Shown here: piece by piece, positions 9,283 to 19,481 of the stretch
Layout: each line of letters starts with the position of its first letter
Position numbering within the stretch: position 1 is the stretch's first letter
Assembly (NCBI RefSeq): GCF_014861365.1
Contig: NZ_RRYW01000002.1
Span: forward strand, 30,163-94,162
Reading direction: 5' to 3'
Length of the DNA stretch: 64,000 bases
DNA from: Psychrobacter sp. FME6
GTDB taxonomy: Bacteria; Pseudomonadota; Gammaproteobacteria; Pseudomonadales; Moraxellaceae
The notes under the pieces: generated by a model
The model's input: the letters and a program-made list of their open reading frames with translations, nothing else
The model's database searches: none
What the model was told of the DNA's origin: nothing
Made by a program: the position numbers and the translations under genes

Positions 9283-9984
9283 ATGCAGCGAAAAGCAATT
9301 GTAATTGGCGCGACAGGACTGGTAGGGCAGCATCTTGTTAAGCAGCTTAGTGAGCTTTATGATACGTTAATTGTGATTGCACGGCGACCGCCACGCTATA
9401 TCAATGCCTGCATGCGCTTTTATCAGGTGAACGATTTTGAAAACTTGGCTGAAATATTTGCAAATGTTGGTGTTGATCGAAATACGGATGCTTTTAGCTG
9501 CCTTGGCACCACAAAAAAACAAGCGGGTAGTGATGAGGCTTTTCGTAAAGTAGACCACGACTATAATGTAAATTTTGCCAAATTGTGCCAAGATAAAGGC
9601 GTTGAAAACTTCTTTTTATTGTCCTCAATGAATGCCGAGGCCGAGAGTCGCTTTTTATACAATCGGGTAAAAGCTGAAACTGAACGTACTATTATGGCGT
9701 TAGATTTTGCACAGCTAGTCATTTTTCGCCCTTCATTATTATTGGGTAAGCATAAAGGCCGCCCACTGGAAAGTATGGGTCAAAAAGCCTTTAAGCTTAT
9801 CTCGCCGCTGGTATCAGAGTCGCTTTCACTGCACCCCATTTCTGCGAAACGTGTTGCCAATGCCATGGCTATGAGCGCGCATAGCATTTATGAGCGCAGT
9901 AAGTATCGTACCGAACCGATGATTAGAACCACGGAGATTATCGAAAATAAACAGATGCTTGCGATGACCCGAGTAAAACATTAA
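9283..9984 (+). CDS. NAD(P)-binding Rossmann-fold protein (TIP30/HTATIP2-like)
   Basis: Short-chain dehydrogenase-like protein of 233 aa. The N-terminal dinucleotide-binding loop is VIGATGLVGQ. The segments AFSCLGTTKKQAGS, FFLLSSMNA and YNRVKAETE (the last holding the YxxxK pair) resemble the TIP30/HTATIP2 group of atypical SDRs, which often bind NADPH. A Shine-Dalgarno GGTAGGAT precedes the ATG. It is upstream of rraA but 134 nt away, so co-transcription is uncertain. The substrate is unknown. Confidence 0.8.
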   Translation: MQRKAIVIGATGLVGQHLVKQLSELYDTLIVIARRPPRYINACMRFYQVNDFENLAEIFANVGVDRNTDAFSCLGTTKKQAGSDEAFRKVDHDYNVNFAKLCQDKGVENFFLLSSMNAEAESRFLYNRVKAETERTIMALDFAQLVIFRPSLLLGKHKGRPLESMGQKAFKLISPLVSESLSLHPISAKRVANAMAMSAHSIYERSKYRTEPMIRTTEIIENKQMLAMTRVKH

Positions 9985-10118
9985 GCTATCAATGAGCCTG
10001 GGTTTTAAAATGGCTTAACCCACTAAATAGCCTAATCAAGAACGATGTTTCCATAGTTAAAAGTAGGATTAAATTAAAAGTACGATTAAAAACATAATTA
10101 AAGACAAGGAGTCTAACC

Positions 10119-10652
10119 ATGCCAGAAGCAACAACGATGAATAAAGAAAACTTTGTAACTTGTGATTTGTTGGATGCCAACCCTGAATCACAAGTGTGCT
10201 TGCCCAATATTGAAGGTAAGTCGTTTTATAGTTTTGGCGGCAAGGACAAGTTTTGCGGTGAAATTGTGACGGTTAAATGCTTTGAAGATAACAGCCGTGT
10301 CAAATCACTACTAAACAGCAATGGCAAAGATAAAGACGGCAATGGCAAGGTTTTGGTCGTCGATGGTGGCGGCTCTATGCGTTGCGCGCTGTTAGGCGAC
10401 ATGATTGCCCAAGCAGCCATTGATAATGGCTGGGCGGGTGTAGTCGTATATGGATGTGTTCGTGATGTCGATGATATGGCACAGATGGATGTTGGCGTAA
10501 TAGCATTAGGCTGTATCCCGCGCAAATCGACTCGTCGCGATGAAGGTCAGACTGATATTGAAATCAGCTTTGGTGATTTAGTATTAAACTCTGGTATGTT
10601 TGTTTATGCAGACAATAATGGCGTTATCGCTAGCGACAAATCTTTAATATAA
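10119..10652 (+). CDS. rraA: Regulator of ribonuclease activity A
   Basis: RraA-family protein of 177 aa; in E. coli it inhibits RNase E within the degradosome. Family motifs include VVDGGGSMRCALLGD, NGWAGVVVYGCVRD and ALGCIPRKS. A strong AAGGAG lies upstream of the ATG at 10119; an in-frame ATG at 10137 is less well placed. Members of this fold can also be HMG/CHA aldolases, but length and the GCIPRKS region fit RraA. Confidence 0.9.
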   Translation: MPEATTMNKENFVTCDLLDANPESQVCLPNIEGKSFYSFGGKDKFCGEIVTVKCFEDNSRVKSLLNSNGKDKDGNGKVLVVDGGGSMRCALLGDMIAQAAIDNGWAGVVVYGCVRDVDDMAQMDVGVIALGCIPRKSTRRDEGQTDIEISFGDLVLNSGMFVYADNNGVIASDKSLI

Positions 10653-10726
10653 GGGTGAAGCGAAACTTGGTTTTTTAAGGGGTTGTTGTTAGCCCTATAG
10701 AATAAACCACTACAAACACAGCCAAT

Positions 10727-10762
10727 AAAAAATCCCAGCCTGTCAAAAGCTGGGATTTTTGC
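10727..10762. terminator. Bidirectional intrinsic terminator between rraA and the BCCT gene
   Basis: The stem AAAATCCCAGC / GCTGGGATTTT has A and T runs on both sides, serving the convergent genes. Confidence 0.8.
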
Positions 10763-10843
10763 GTTTAAATAGCTGATAAGTTTTTAGTTTTTGCAGGCTT
10801 TTAGAGAGTCGTTTTTAAATATGACCATTTCTAAACTGTGCTA

Positions 10844-12478
10844 TCAATACTTTTCTAATTCTGAAAGCATCTGTTCACGAGCCTTATAAATACGGCGTAG
10901 CCCTAACCACAGACTGACACACATGATAATCAACAGAAAGGTGAAGGGTAGGCCAGTACTAACAGAGCCTGCTTGAATGGTGGTTAGCGCCTCAGTACCA
11001 CCACCATAAAGTAGGGCAATGGCAATACAGCCTTCGGCAATCGCCCAGAATACGCGCTGCGACATCGGTGATTCAAGCTTGCCGCCTGCCGTGATAGTAT
11101 CGATGACTAATGATCCTGAGTCTGATGAGGTCACAAAAAACACCATCACTAAAATAACAGCAATCAATGAGGTAAAGGTAGCCAATGGCAAGTTATCAAG
11201 CATCTGAAACAAGGTTAGCGAAGCATCGCTAATGCCACCTGATAATTCACCCATTTGATTGGTATATTGACTAAGGCCTGTTTGTCCAAATACGGTCATC
11301 CAAACGATAGTGACGATAGTAGGCGCTAGCATTACCGAGGTAACAAATTCACGTACCGTACGCCCTTTAGAAATACGCGCAATAAACATCCCTACGAATG
11401 GTGACCAGCTGATCCACCAAGCCCAATAAAATATAGTCCAAGTATGGAAGAAGTTACTGTCGCTGCGGCCTACAGGATTGGATAAGGGAATGATATAGCT
11501 GATATAATCAACCGCTGTTGCGCCTATTTTAACGAGTAATCCTAAGGAGTCGCCGACAAAAAAGACAAACAATAATAGCAAGGCCGCTACGATCATATTG
11601 ATATTACTTAAAAACTTCACCCCGCCATCGATACCGCGTGCCACAGATATGGTTGCCAGACCGGTCACCAATATAATGATGATCATCTCCAGGGTATTGC
11701 CGGCAAAGTCCCAGCCAAATAGGTAGTTCAATCCGCTCGCCGCTTGTTGGGCGCCTAGACCAAGAGACGTTGCTAAGCCAAAAATAGTAGCCAATACAGC
11801 CATCACATCAATAATATGCCCCGGCCATCCCCAGGTTTTTTCTTTTAGTAGAGGATAAAATACCGAGCGCATGGTCAAAGGGAAACGAAAGTTATAGGCG
11901 AATATTGCCAATGACAAGCCAACTACTGCATACACAGCCCATGGGTGTAGCCCCCAATGATACATGGTCGCGCCCATTGCTGCTCTAAAGGCTTCGGGGC
12001 TATCGGCTTCGACACCAAGCGGCGTACCCGCCCAGCCACTGGCGTATGCTAAAGGTTCAGCGACGCTCCAAAACATCAGGCCAATGCCCATACCCGCCGC
12101 GAACAGCATGGCCAACCATGAACGTCGGTTAAAGTCGGGTTTGGCATTAACACCGCCAATCCGAATATTGCCATAGGGTGAGACAATGAGTAACAGGCAG
12201 AATACCACCATGATGTTGGCAGCGCTGATAAAGAACCAATCAAAACTATTTACCACCCAATTTTTAGTACCATTGAGCCATAATTTAGAGACATCGGGAA
12301 GGATTAAGGTGAATAATACAAAGGCAATAACCGCAAGAGCAGTGACAAAAAACACTGGGTTATGTAGCTCTAACCCAAGAATATTAATATTGTTTTCACC
12401 AACTTCATGCTTGGTGGTATAAAGCCTACGTTGGAATTTATCGAGTAAAACTTTGGGGATTTTTTTGTGCTCTTTCAT
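10844..12478 (-). CDS. BCCT family betaine/carnitine/choline transporter
   Basis: Osmolyte carrier of the betaine-choline-carnitine family, 544 aa, with about twelve transmembrane helices. The signature tryptophan-rich segments YWAWWISWSPFVGMFIARIS and WGLHPWAVYAVVG are present. The transport is normally driven by sodium or proton symport and imports compatible solutes such as glycine betaine. A basic cytoplasmic N-terminus of about 45 residues precedes helix 1. No long C-terminal osmosensing tail is seen. The exact substrate cannot be told from sequence. Confidence 0.92.
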   Translation of the reverse strand: MKEHKKIPKVLLDKFQRRLYTTKHEVGENNINILGLELHNPVFFVTALAVIAFVLFTLILPDVSKLWLNGTKNWVVNSFDWFFISAANIMVVFCLLLIVSPYGNIRIGGVNAKPDFNRRSWLAMLFAAGMGIGLMFWSVAEPLAYASGWAGTPLGVEADSPEAFRAAMGATMYHWGLHPWAVYAVVGLSLAIFAYNFRFPLTMRSVFYPLLKEKTWGWPGHIIDVMAVLATIFGLATSLGLGAQQAASGLNYLFGWDFAGNTLEMIIIILVTGLATISVARGIDGGVKFLSNINMIVAALLLLFVFFVGDSLGLLVKIGATAVDYISYIIPLSNPVGRSDSNFFHTWTIFYWAWWISWSPFVGMFIARISKGRTVREFVTSVMLAPTIVTIVWMTVFGQTGLSQYTNQMGELSGGISDASLTLFQMLDNLPLATFTSLIAVILVMVFFVTSSDSGSLVIDTITAGGKLESPMSQRVFWAIAEGCIAIALLYGGGTEALTTIQAGSVSTGLPFTFLLIIMCVSLWLGLRRIYKAREQMLSELEKY

Positions 12479-12730
12479 AGGTAATAAAGATCCTGATTTT
12501 AGCGAAGGGGCACTTTTTTAGGCGCAGATATAACATCCTGTGTTGATATATGAACTTTTTTGTAAAAAAGCAAACTATGTTAACAAAATACCTAGCCTTG
12601 TCAAATGAGCACGCAACCCTGTTATGGTGGCTATAAATCTCAGTGGTTATAAAAAGTAGTCCGTTGTCAAATAATTAGCAGGCGGATGACAAAGCAATAG
12701 ACTAAGTGACAAACCGTTACGGCATAAATT

Positions 12731-12758
12731 TTGGTAATTGCTAAAATATTCGTATAAT
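12731..12758 (+). promoter_or_regulatory. sigma70-type promoter candidate for mfd
   Basis: TTGGTA and a perfect TATAAT are separated by 16 nt. Transcription would start near 12765, close upstream of the mfd start. The rest of the 314-nt gap back to the BCCT gene holds no gene. Confidence 0.5.
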
Positions 12759-12792
12759 AGCTTTCTGACTCTTAACGTTGACCATATCCTTT

Positions 12793-15700
12793 ATGCCTAT
12801 CACTGCTTTGACTGACGCTTTTGACCCTATTAACCAGCAGTTATTCCCTATCCAAAATGCCCAGAGGCGTTGGCTAGCACCTGTGCATGGTGCGGTCAGT
12901 AGTTTGTGGCTGGCAAGCTTGGTGCAGACACCGATATGGGATATTGCTGATCGGCTAAAGGTCGTGGTAACCCGCGATCAAAATCAGCTCAATCAAATAG
13001 AAACAGAGTTGGCATTTAGTGGGGTCGATGCTCATGTGTTTCCTGATTGGGAAACGCTGACTTATGATGAGCTGTCACCGCATCAGGATATCGTCAGCGA
13101 GCGTATCAACCTATTAACTGACATGCCAACCTCAGGCGTGTTGCTAATATCAGTACAAGCACTGATGCATCGTGTGGCACCGCCCAGCTGGCTGATTGGA
13201 CAGCATTTTGATTTAAGTGTGGGTGATCGATTTGATATCAATACCCAGCGTACATTACTAGCAAAGGCTGGCTACCGCGCAGTAGAAAATGTCTTTGAGC
13301 CGGGTGAGTTTGCGGTACGGGGTAGTATCATTGATATTTTTGCGATGGGGCAGCCGTTTCCGTTGCGTCTAGACTTATTTGATGACGAGATTGAAACGAT
13401 TCGTTTTTTTAATCCGCAGACCCAGCGCACATTAACCGTTGACGACCTGAAAACCATGATGAGTGGCAACGATAATAGTATGGGCAAAGAATCACTGTCG
13501 CTGCTGCATAAACTGCCAGATATCTCAAAACCTATTCAACAATTCCAAATACTACCGGCAAAAGAGTTTCCACTCGATGAAGGGCGTGAGACGTTCCGGA
13601 CAAATTTTGCCGCGATGTTCCCTAATGCCAGTAGCCGTAAGTTTGAGCTGCACAAAGATGTGATGGCGGGTATCGCGAGTAGTGGGCTTGAATACTATCA
13701 GCCATTATTTTTTGATTTAAAAGATTGGGAAAATGAGAGCAGTTTATTTTCTTACTTGCCAAGCGATGCTTTATTTATTACTGATGAATTGATTAACGAA
13801 AAACAGGCAGATTATTGGTCACAAATCCAGCGCCGCTATGAAGAGCGTCGTCATGATATCGATAAACCTATCGTTGCCCCTGAGTTATTATATTTATTGT
13901 CTAATACGCTTAATGAACATCTCAATCATTATCCACGCGTGATACTTAGTGCGCGTGATGAGCTAGCGACAATGACAGATGTCGCCGCGATCGATAGTGA
14001 CGATTTATCATTAGAGCTTGAGCAACAACCAAATAAACAGCAAGGTTTAGTGACGCTTAGTGCTCAAGAACCACCTCAGCTAGCAGTGAACCATCAAAAG
14101 GCAGAGCCTCTTACGGAGCTATTGGCATTTTTAGAGCTACAAGCGCAAACCGCGACACCAGTATTGGTGGTTGCCGAAACAGCGGGTCGCCGTGAGATTC
14201 TTATTGAGCTGTTTAAAGGCAAAATCGATATCAAAGCCTATGACAGTTTTGAAGCGTTTTTAGCCGCTGATAAAACGCGCGCGCTTAACGATAAAAATTT
14301 ACCACAGGTTGGTCTAACCGTTGCACCCATTGAGCGCGGTGTATATGTCCCTGAGCGCTTGGTGCTGATTAGTGAGACACAATTGTTTGGTCGGCAAGTA
14401 CTGCAAACACGCCGTCGTCGCCAAAGCGGTGTGTCAGAAGAGTTCTTAGTTAAAAGCGTGACCGAAATAACGGATGGCAGTCCTGTGGTCCATATCGAAC
14501 ACGGTATTGGGCGTTATAACGGTTTGATTACGCTAGATGTCGGTGATGGTGAGCAAGAGTTTATTCATCTAAAATACGCTGATGATGCCAGTATTTATGT
14601 GCCAGTCGCTAATTTGCAAATGATTAACCGCTATAGTGGCGGCGACCCTGCGCTTGCGCCATTACACAAAATCGGTAGCGGCAAATGGGATAAGGCTAAG
14701 CAAAAAGCGTTAGAACAAATTCACGATGTTGCCGCTGAGCTTCTCAATATGCAAGCACGGCGCGAAGCCAAAGTAGGCATTCATTTTAAAATAGACCCAT
14801 CGCAATATGAGTTATTTGCCAGTCAATTTGCTTTTGAAGAAACGCCTGACCAAGCCAATGCCATCCATGCGGTTATGGAAGACATGAGGCAAAACCAACC
14901 GATGGATCGCCTTATCTGTGGCGACGTGGGTTTTGGTAAAACAGAAGTTGCGATGCGCGCAGCTTTTATTGCGGTCAGCGCCGGCTATCAAGTGGCTGTA
15001 TTGGTGCCTACGACATTGCTAGCAGGTCAGCATGAAGACAATTTCCGCGATCGCTTTGCGGATTGGCCAGTACGTATTGAAACGCTCTCGCGCTTTGGTG
15101 GCAAAAAGCATCAGGAAACGGTTTTAACAGACCTCGCAGCAGGCAAGGTCGATATCGTTATCGGTACGCATAAACTATTACAACCTGACGTGAAGTTTTC
15201 TAACTTAGGTTTGATGATTGTCGATGAAGAACATCGCTTTGGCGTGCGCCATAAAGAGCGTATCAAGGCGATTCAGACCGATGTGGACAGTATGTCGATG
15301 ACAGCGACCCCAATCCCTAGAACGCTGAATATGGCGCTCTCTGGTATGCGTGATATGTCGATTATTGCTACGCCACCTGCCCGTCGCCTTGCGATTAAAA
15401 CCTTTGTGATGCAAAAAACAGAAGCCTTGATGAAAGAAGCTATTTTACGTGAGCTACTGCGTGGCGGTCAGGTTTACTTATTACATAATGATGTGGCCAG
15501 TATCGAACGTATGGCAGAAACTATCCGTGAGCTGGTTCCTGAGGCACGAGTAGGGGTCGCTCATGGGCAAATGCAAGAGCGTCAACTAGAACAAGTCATG
15601 CAGCAGTTTTATCATAAAAAATTCAACGTACTGATATGCTCAACCATTATCGAAACCGGTATCGATGTGCCCAATGCCAATACGATTATTATTGAACGCG

Positions 15701-16497
15701 CTGATAAATTTGGCTTGGCGCAGTTGCATCAGTTACGTGGCCGCGTGGGTCGCAGTCACCATCAGGCCTATTGCTATCTACTCGTACCGTCTATTAAAGG
15801 ACTTAAAGGCGATGCCAAACGTCGATTGCATGCCATTGAGCGCGCTAATACCCTGGGTGCAGGCTTTATGCTGGCCAGTGAAGATTTAGAGATTCGCGGT
15901 GCCGGTGAGATACTCGGTAAGCAGCAAAGTGGTAATATGCAGGCGATTGGCTTTAGCTTATATATGGACATGCTGGAGCGGGCGACAAAAGCAATCAAAG
16001 CGGGTAAGGAGCCTGATTTAAGCACACCACTGTCGCTCACCAGTGAAATTAACCTGCACAGCTCTGCGCTGATACCAGAAGAGTACTTGCACGATGTGCA
16101 TCAGCGTTTATTATTCTACAAACGTATTGGTAATGCCGATGATAAAGAGGCGTTGACCGATATTCGCACTGAGATGATTGATCGCTTTGGTACACTACCT
16201 GATCAAACCAAGCATCTTTTTGCCATTCACGGACTGCGCATACAAGCAGAGCCGCTAAAGATTAATAAAATTGATGCCAATAGTAGTATGACGTTAGAGT
16301 TCGCACCAGATACCCCAGTCGATGCTCTAGCTATTATTAAATTGATTCAATCAAATGGGCAGAACTATCGTATGAATGGCGCGTCTGGTATTCGCTATCA
16401 AGATGGCGATAAGCTTGAAACACCGCAGCAACGTGTGACCGTTATTCAGGAGTTGTTACACTATTTTAGCGAGCATATGGTGGTGGAGTCCGCTTAG
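12793..16497 (+). CDS. mfd: Transcription-repair coupling factor
   Basis: Mfd ATPase that removes stalled RNA polymerase from lesions and recruits UvrA. The order is an N-terminal UvrB-like module, an RNA polymerase-interacting domain (around HIEHGIGRYNGL), then a RecG-like translocase with Walker A GDVGFGKTE, DEEH box VDEEHRFGV, TATPIPRT and QLRGRVGRS, and a C-terminal TRCF domain. At about 1234 aa it is longer than E. coli Mfd (1148). The ATG at 12793 is chosen; an in-frame TTG at 12778 would add five residues. Neither has a clear Shine-Dalgarno. Confidence 0.97.
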   Translation: MPITALTDAFDPINQQLFPIQNAQRRWLAPVHGAVSSLWLASLVQTPIWDIADRLKVVVTRDQNQLNQIETELAFSGVDAHVFPDWETLTYDELSPHQDIVSERINLLTDMPTSGVLLISVQALMHRVAPPSWLIGQHFDLSVGDRFDINTQRTLLAKAGYRAVENVFEPGEFAVRGSIIDIFAMGQPFPLRLDLFDDEIETIRFFNPQTQRTLTVDDLKTMMSGNDNSMGKESLSLLHKLPDISKPIQQFQILPAKEFPLDEGRETFRTNFAAMFPNASSRKFELHKDVMAGIASSGLEYYQPLFFDLKDWENESSLFSYLPSDALFITDELINEKQADYWSQIQRRYEERRHDIDKPIVAPELLYLLSNTLNEHLNHYPRVILSARDELATMTDVAAIDSDDLSLELEQQPNKQQGLVTLSAQEPPQLAVNHQKAEPLTELLAFLELQAQTATPVLVVAETAGRREILIELFKGKIDIKAYDSFEAFLAADKTRALNDKNLPQVGLTVAPIERGVYVPERLVLISETQLFGRQVLQTRRRRQSGVSEEFLVKSVTEITDGSPVVHIEHGIGRYNGLITLDVGDGEQEFIHLKYADDASIYVPVANLQMINRYSGGDPALAPLHKIGSGKWDKAKQKALEQIHDVAAELLNMQARREAKVGIHFKIDPSQYELFASQFAFEETPDQANAIHAVMEDMRQNQPMDRLICGDVGFGKTEVAMRAAFIAVSAGYQVAVLVPTTLLAGQHEDNFRDRFADWPVRIETLSRFGGKKHQETVLTDLAAGKVDIVIGTHKLLQPDVKFSNLGLMIVDEEHRFGVRHKERIKAIQTDVDSMSMTATPIPRTLNMALSGMRDMSIIATPPARRLAIKTFVMQKTEALMKEAILRELLRGGQVYLLHNDVASIERMAETIRELVPEARVGVAHGQMQERQLEQVMQQFYHKKFNVLICSTIIETGIDVPNANTIIIERADKFGLAQLHQLRGRVGRSHHQAYCYLLVPSIKGLKGDAKRRLHAIERANTLGAGFMLASEDLEIRGAGEILGKQQSGNMQAIGFSLYMDMLERATKAIKAGKEPDLSTPLSLTSEINLHSSALIPEEYLHDVHQRLLFYKRIGNADDKEALTDIRTEMIDRFGTLPDQTKHLFAIHGLRIQAEPLKINKIDANSSMTLEFAPDTPVDALAIIKLIQSNGQNYRMNGASGIRYQDGDKLETPQQRVTVIQELLHYFSEHMVVESA

Positions 16498-16546
16498 CGA
16501 TAAACCAATCATCGTGGTTAGATAAGACTAAGGTAATGAGTCGTGG

Positions 16547-16582
16547 TGCTATTTTATCGGCTGGATAACTGATAAAATAGTG
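16547..16582 (+). terminator. Stem-loop after mfd
   Basis: CTATTTTATC at 16549-16558 pairs perfectly with GATAAAATAG at 16571-16580. There is no strong T run after it, so termination is only suggested by its position 3' of mfd. Confidence 0.4.
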
Positions 16583-16725
16583 ATATCGTATTTTAAGCCT
16601 TTATTTTCAGCACTATATTGTTTTTAGCACTATGTTTTCAGAACTAAATCGTTACTTATTCATGTTTTATCCTTTTAAGTTTTTACCTTCTTTTATCTAA
16701 GCGTCATAACAAGAGAACCGTTATT

Positions 16726-17157
16726 ATGTTCCAACTTCATCATAAACTTGCTGCCGATAGTTTTTTAGTGGGTGATTTCCCATTATCAACCTGTCGTTTA
16801 ATTAATGATTGTCAGTTTCCTTGGTTGATATTGGTACCGCGCGTATCGGGTATCAAAGAATTGTATGAATTATCGGAGGCAGATCAAGCGCAGTTTTTGC
16901 GTGAATCGAGCTGGTTATCAAGCCAGCTAGCCAAAACTTTTCAAGCCGATAAAATGAATGTGGCAGCCCTTGGCAATCAAGTGCCGCAGCTACATTTCCA
17001 TCATATCGTTCGCTATCAAAATGACATGCAATGGCCAAACCCAGTATGGGGCGTGCCTGCTGTTCCTTATACCAAAGAAGTGCTGGCACAAATGCAGCAA
17101 ACTTTGATGATGGCATTACGTGGTCATCATCAAATGCCATTTGATTGGCAAATGTAA
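16726..17157 (+). CDS. HIT domain protein
   Basis: Histidine-triad family protein, 143 aa. The triad region reads PQLHFHHIVRY, close to the PQLHVHVIAR form found in many proteobacterial HIT proteins, with the third histidine position shifted or lost. Members hydrolyse nucleotide phosphoramidates or dinucleoside polyphosphates. The short C-terminus fits the small stand-alone class. A hairpin terminator follows. The enzymatic activity is inferred from family only. Confidence 0.85.
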   Translation: MFQLHHKLAADSFLVGDFPLSTCRLINDCQFPWLILVPRVSGIKELYELSEADQAQFLRESSWLSSQLAKTFQADKMNVAALGNQVPQLHFHHIVRYQNDMQWPNPVWGVPAVPYTKEVLAQMQQTLMMALRGHHQMPFDWQM

Positions 17158-17226
17158 TAAAGTTGAAGCAAAGGTTAAAGCATTTGACTGTTTCTGTCCT
17201 ATACTGAATAGGTTTAGGAGCTATGA

Positions 17227-17260
17227 AAAGCCAGATAAGTATTATCTGGCTTTTCTATTT
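17227..17260 (+). terminator. Intrinsic terminator after the HIT gene
   Basis: AAAAGCCAGATA pairs with its complement across a short AGTAT loop and is followed by a T-rich run. Confidence 0.75.
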
Positions 17261-17470
17261 TTAGTTTAATTTTTGCTATTTGAACATGCTTTTAGTCAGG
17301 TTGTATGACAGGTGGTATGCTTTTAGTTATCAGTGACCTAGGTTTTATTACCTTTAAAACGTATAATATTGATTAGATAATCTATACTGTACTTATCATG
17401 AGAGGCCGTTGCTGAAATTATGTTCTCTTTATTTTTTTGATAATCTGTTTTGCTTAAGCGAACATCTCAT

Positions 17471-18892
17471 ATGCCTTTTTTAGATACGTTGAGACCGAAG
17501 CTACCTTCGGTAAATGAAGGCAGCTATCGGTTTGACTATCCGGAAGTATTTGTCTTAATCCTCACGGTCATACTTCTCGCTGTACATTTCAATTTTAATC
17601 CCCGCTCAATGGCACTTCTTGTCATTGTTTGCCTGCCAAGTTTAATGATCTTGATTTATAATTATCGACGCCAAAGCAGTTTTTGGACCTCTAATATTGT
17701 CGTTATTTTATTGGCAGTGGTGATAGGGTCGTTACAGTTCTGCGCTGTGATGTCTATCAGTCTAGCCGCCTTAATCAGCCTTCGCGTCATTATCAGCAAT
17801 TCTGAGAACCAGCTTAAGCTCATTACTGTGTCGATAGTGACGGTTATTGCTTTTTATTATGTCAGTGTGACCTTAAACGGTCCCAATATGGACTGTTATG
17901 AAGGCTGGCTACCCTCTGTAGTACTATTAGCAACTATAACTGTCATTTTATACCAGTTTCGCTATGTTTATAGGGAATATATCAATCATGAAGCACGTGC
18001 TCATCAGGCAGTAGGGCGGCTAAGTACCATGGTATCGGTCATCAATAAATTGACGCGCTTTGTACCACCGCAGGTCTGGGAGCCAATTGTTAAGGAAGAC
18101 ATTCCCGTTAACGTTTCTAATAAGCGTGCCAAGCTGACCATTATGTTTTCAGACATTGTTGGTTTTACTGAACTTTCTGATAGCCTAAGCCCTGATAATT
18201 TGGCGGATATTTTGAATACCTATATGCATTGCATGACTTTGATTGCCAACAAGCATGGCGCCGTTTTGGATAAGTTTATTGGAGATGGCATGGTGTTTTT
18301 TTTTGGTGAGCCAGATAGCCGCGGTGCGCGCCAAGATGCTTTAGACTGTATTGCAATGGCAATAGATATGCGCCGTGAAATGCGAACTTTGAGGCAGAAA
18401 TGGCGGTTGATGGGCTTTGAGGGGCTGTACATACGTATTGGCATCAGTACAGGCTATTGTCATGTTGGTAATTTTGGCAGTAACAACCGTCTTAGCTATA
18501 CATTGATTGGTAAAGAGGCCAATCTGGCGTCAAGACTAGAGTCTAGTGCGGGTAAAGATGAGATATTGGTAAGCGAAAGTACTTATGATTATATTTGCCA
18601 TAATTATGAGTGCCAGCATGCTGGCGCGTTTCAGCTAAAAGGATTTGATAACAAGGTAAACGCCTGGAAAGTATTTGATCCTGATACGCATAAGGGACAT
18701 TTATCAAAGTGGGTTGACCACACGCTACCAGGGTTTAACTTACATCTGAACTTTAAAGATATGAGTGACAGTGATTATCAGGATATCAGAGCGCGATTAA
18801 ATTTTGCGCTTGAGCGTGTTGAGCAGGAGCAAGAAAAGGTAGCCACTGATATAGAAGCAGAAAGTAAACGTAGCGATAGCAACCCTAATTAA
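17471..18892 (+). CDS. Membrane-bound adenylate/guanylate cyclase (class III)
   Basis: About 473 aa: an N-terminal membrane module with six hydrophobic helices (about residues 15-165), a short linker, and a C-terminal class III cyclase domain beginning IMFSDIVGFTELSD. The metal-binding aspartates lie in FSDIVGF and DKFIGDGMVFFFGEP; the domain ends near LKGFDNKVNAWKVF. It resembles CyaB of Pseudomonas and other MASE2-like membrane cyclases, which make cAMP that feeds Vfr/CRP. The ATG at 17471 is chosen over a TTG at 17450. A polar, acidic C-terminal tail follows the catalytic domain. Confidence 0.88.
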   Translation: MPFLDTLRPKLPSVNEGSYRFDYPEVFVLILTVILLAVHFNFNPRSMALLVIVCLPSLMILIYNYRRQSSFWTSNIVVILLAVVIGSLQFCAVMSISLAALISLRVIISNSENQLKLITVSIVTVIAFYYVSVTLNGPNMDCYEGWLPSVVLLATITVILYQFRYVYREYINHEARAHQAVGRLSTMVSVINKLTRFVPPQVWEPIVKEDIPVNVSNKRAKLTIMFSDIVGFTELSDSLSPDNLADILNTYMHCMTLIANKHGAVLDKFIGDGMVFFFGEPDSRGARQDALDCIAMAIDMRREMRTLRQKWRLMGFEGLYIRIGISTGYCHVGNFGSNNRLSYTLIGKEANLASRLESSAGKDEILVSESTYDYICHNYECQHAGAFQLKGFDNKVNAWKVFDPDTHKGHLSKWVDHTLPGFNLHLNFKDMSDSDYQDIRARLNFALERVEQEQEKVATDIEAESKRSDSNPN

Positions 18893-18985
18893 GCGCTCAA
18901 GAAATACTGTTTTTTAAGATGGGATGCACTATTTGACTTGTATTTCTTTTATTTTGGATTGACGTACATAAATACGTTTAAGTGG

Positions 18986-19022
18986 AAAAAAGCCAGCTAT
19001 CATATGATAGCTGGCTTTTTTA
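18986..19022. terminator. Bidirectional terminator, cyclase and fdx
   Basis: AAAAAGCCAGCTATCA pairs with TGATAGCTGGCTTTTT around a central ATAT. It lies between convergent genes and can serve both. Confidence 0.85.
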
Positions 19023-19059
19023 ATATAACAACAAACAAATTTATGACACACCCTAGTGT

Positions 19060-19398
19060 TTAATGGTTTTCTTTGGCATGGTTAAGGGTATATTTAGGAA
19101 TCTCGATGGTTAAATCGTCTTCATCAAGCATTACCTGACAAGATAGGCGTGAGTCAGGCTCTAATCCCCAAGCGCGATCCAATAAATCTGCTTCGATATC
19201 GTCCATCTCTTCTAGGCTATTGAAACCCTTACGTACTACCACATGGCAAGTAGTACAAGCCTTTGACATCTCACAAGCATGTTCAATTTTGATGCCTTTT
19301 TCTAGCAGCGCTTTACAAAGGTTCTCACCAGACTCTAGCTCAACTTCGGTGCCTTCAGGGCAAATTTCGTGATGGGGTAGTACGGTAATCTTTGGCAT
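19060..19398 (-). CDS. fdx: ISC-type [2Fe-2S] ferredoxin
   Basis: Electron donor in iron-sulfur cluster assembly, 112 aa. The cluster ligands are C42, C48, C51 and C87 in ACEMSKACTTC and RLSCQV, the vertebrate/ISC-ferredoxin spacing. It is the last gene of the isc operon, 83 nt after hscA. Confidence 0.95.
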   Translation of the reverse strand: MPKITVLPHHEICPEGTEVELESGENLCKALLEKGIKIEHACEMSKACTTCHVVVRKGFNSLEEMDDIEADLLDRAWGLEPDSRLSCQVMLDEDDLTIEIPKYTLNHAKENH

Positions 19399-19481
19399 AA
19401 ATATTTTATCCGATGCTAATCAATTTAAAAAATGAAAAATCAGCTTAGTAAAGGTGCTAAGCGGTAATTTTAACGTATTTG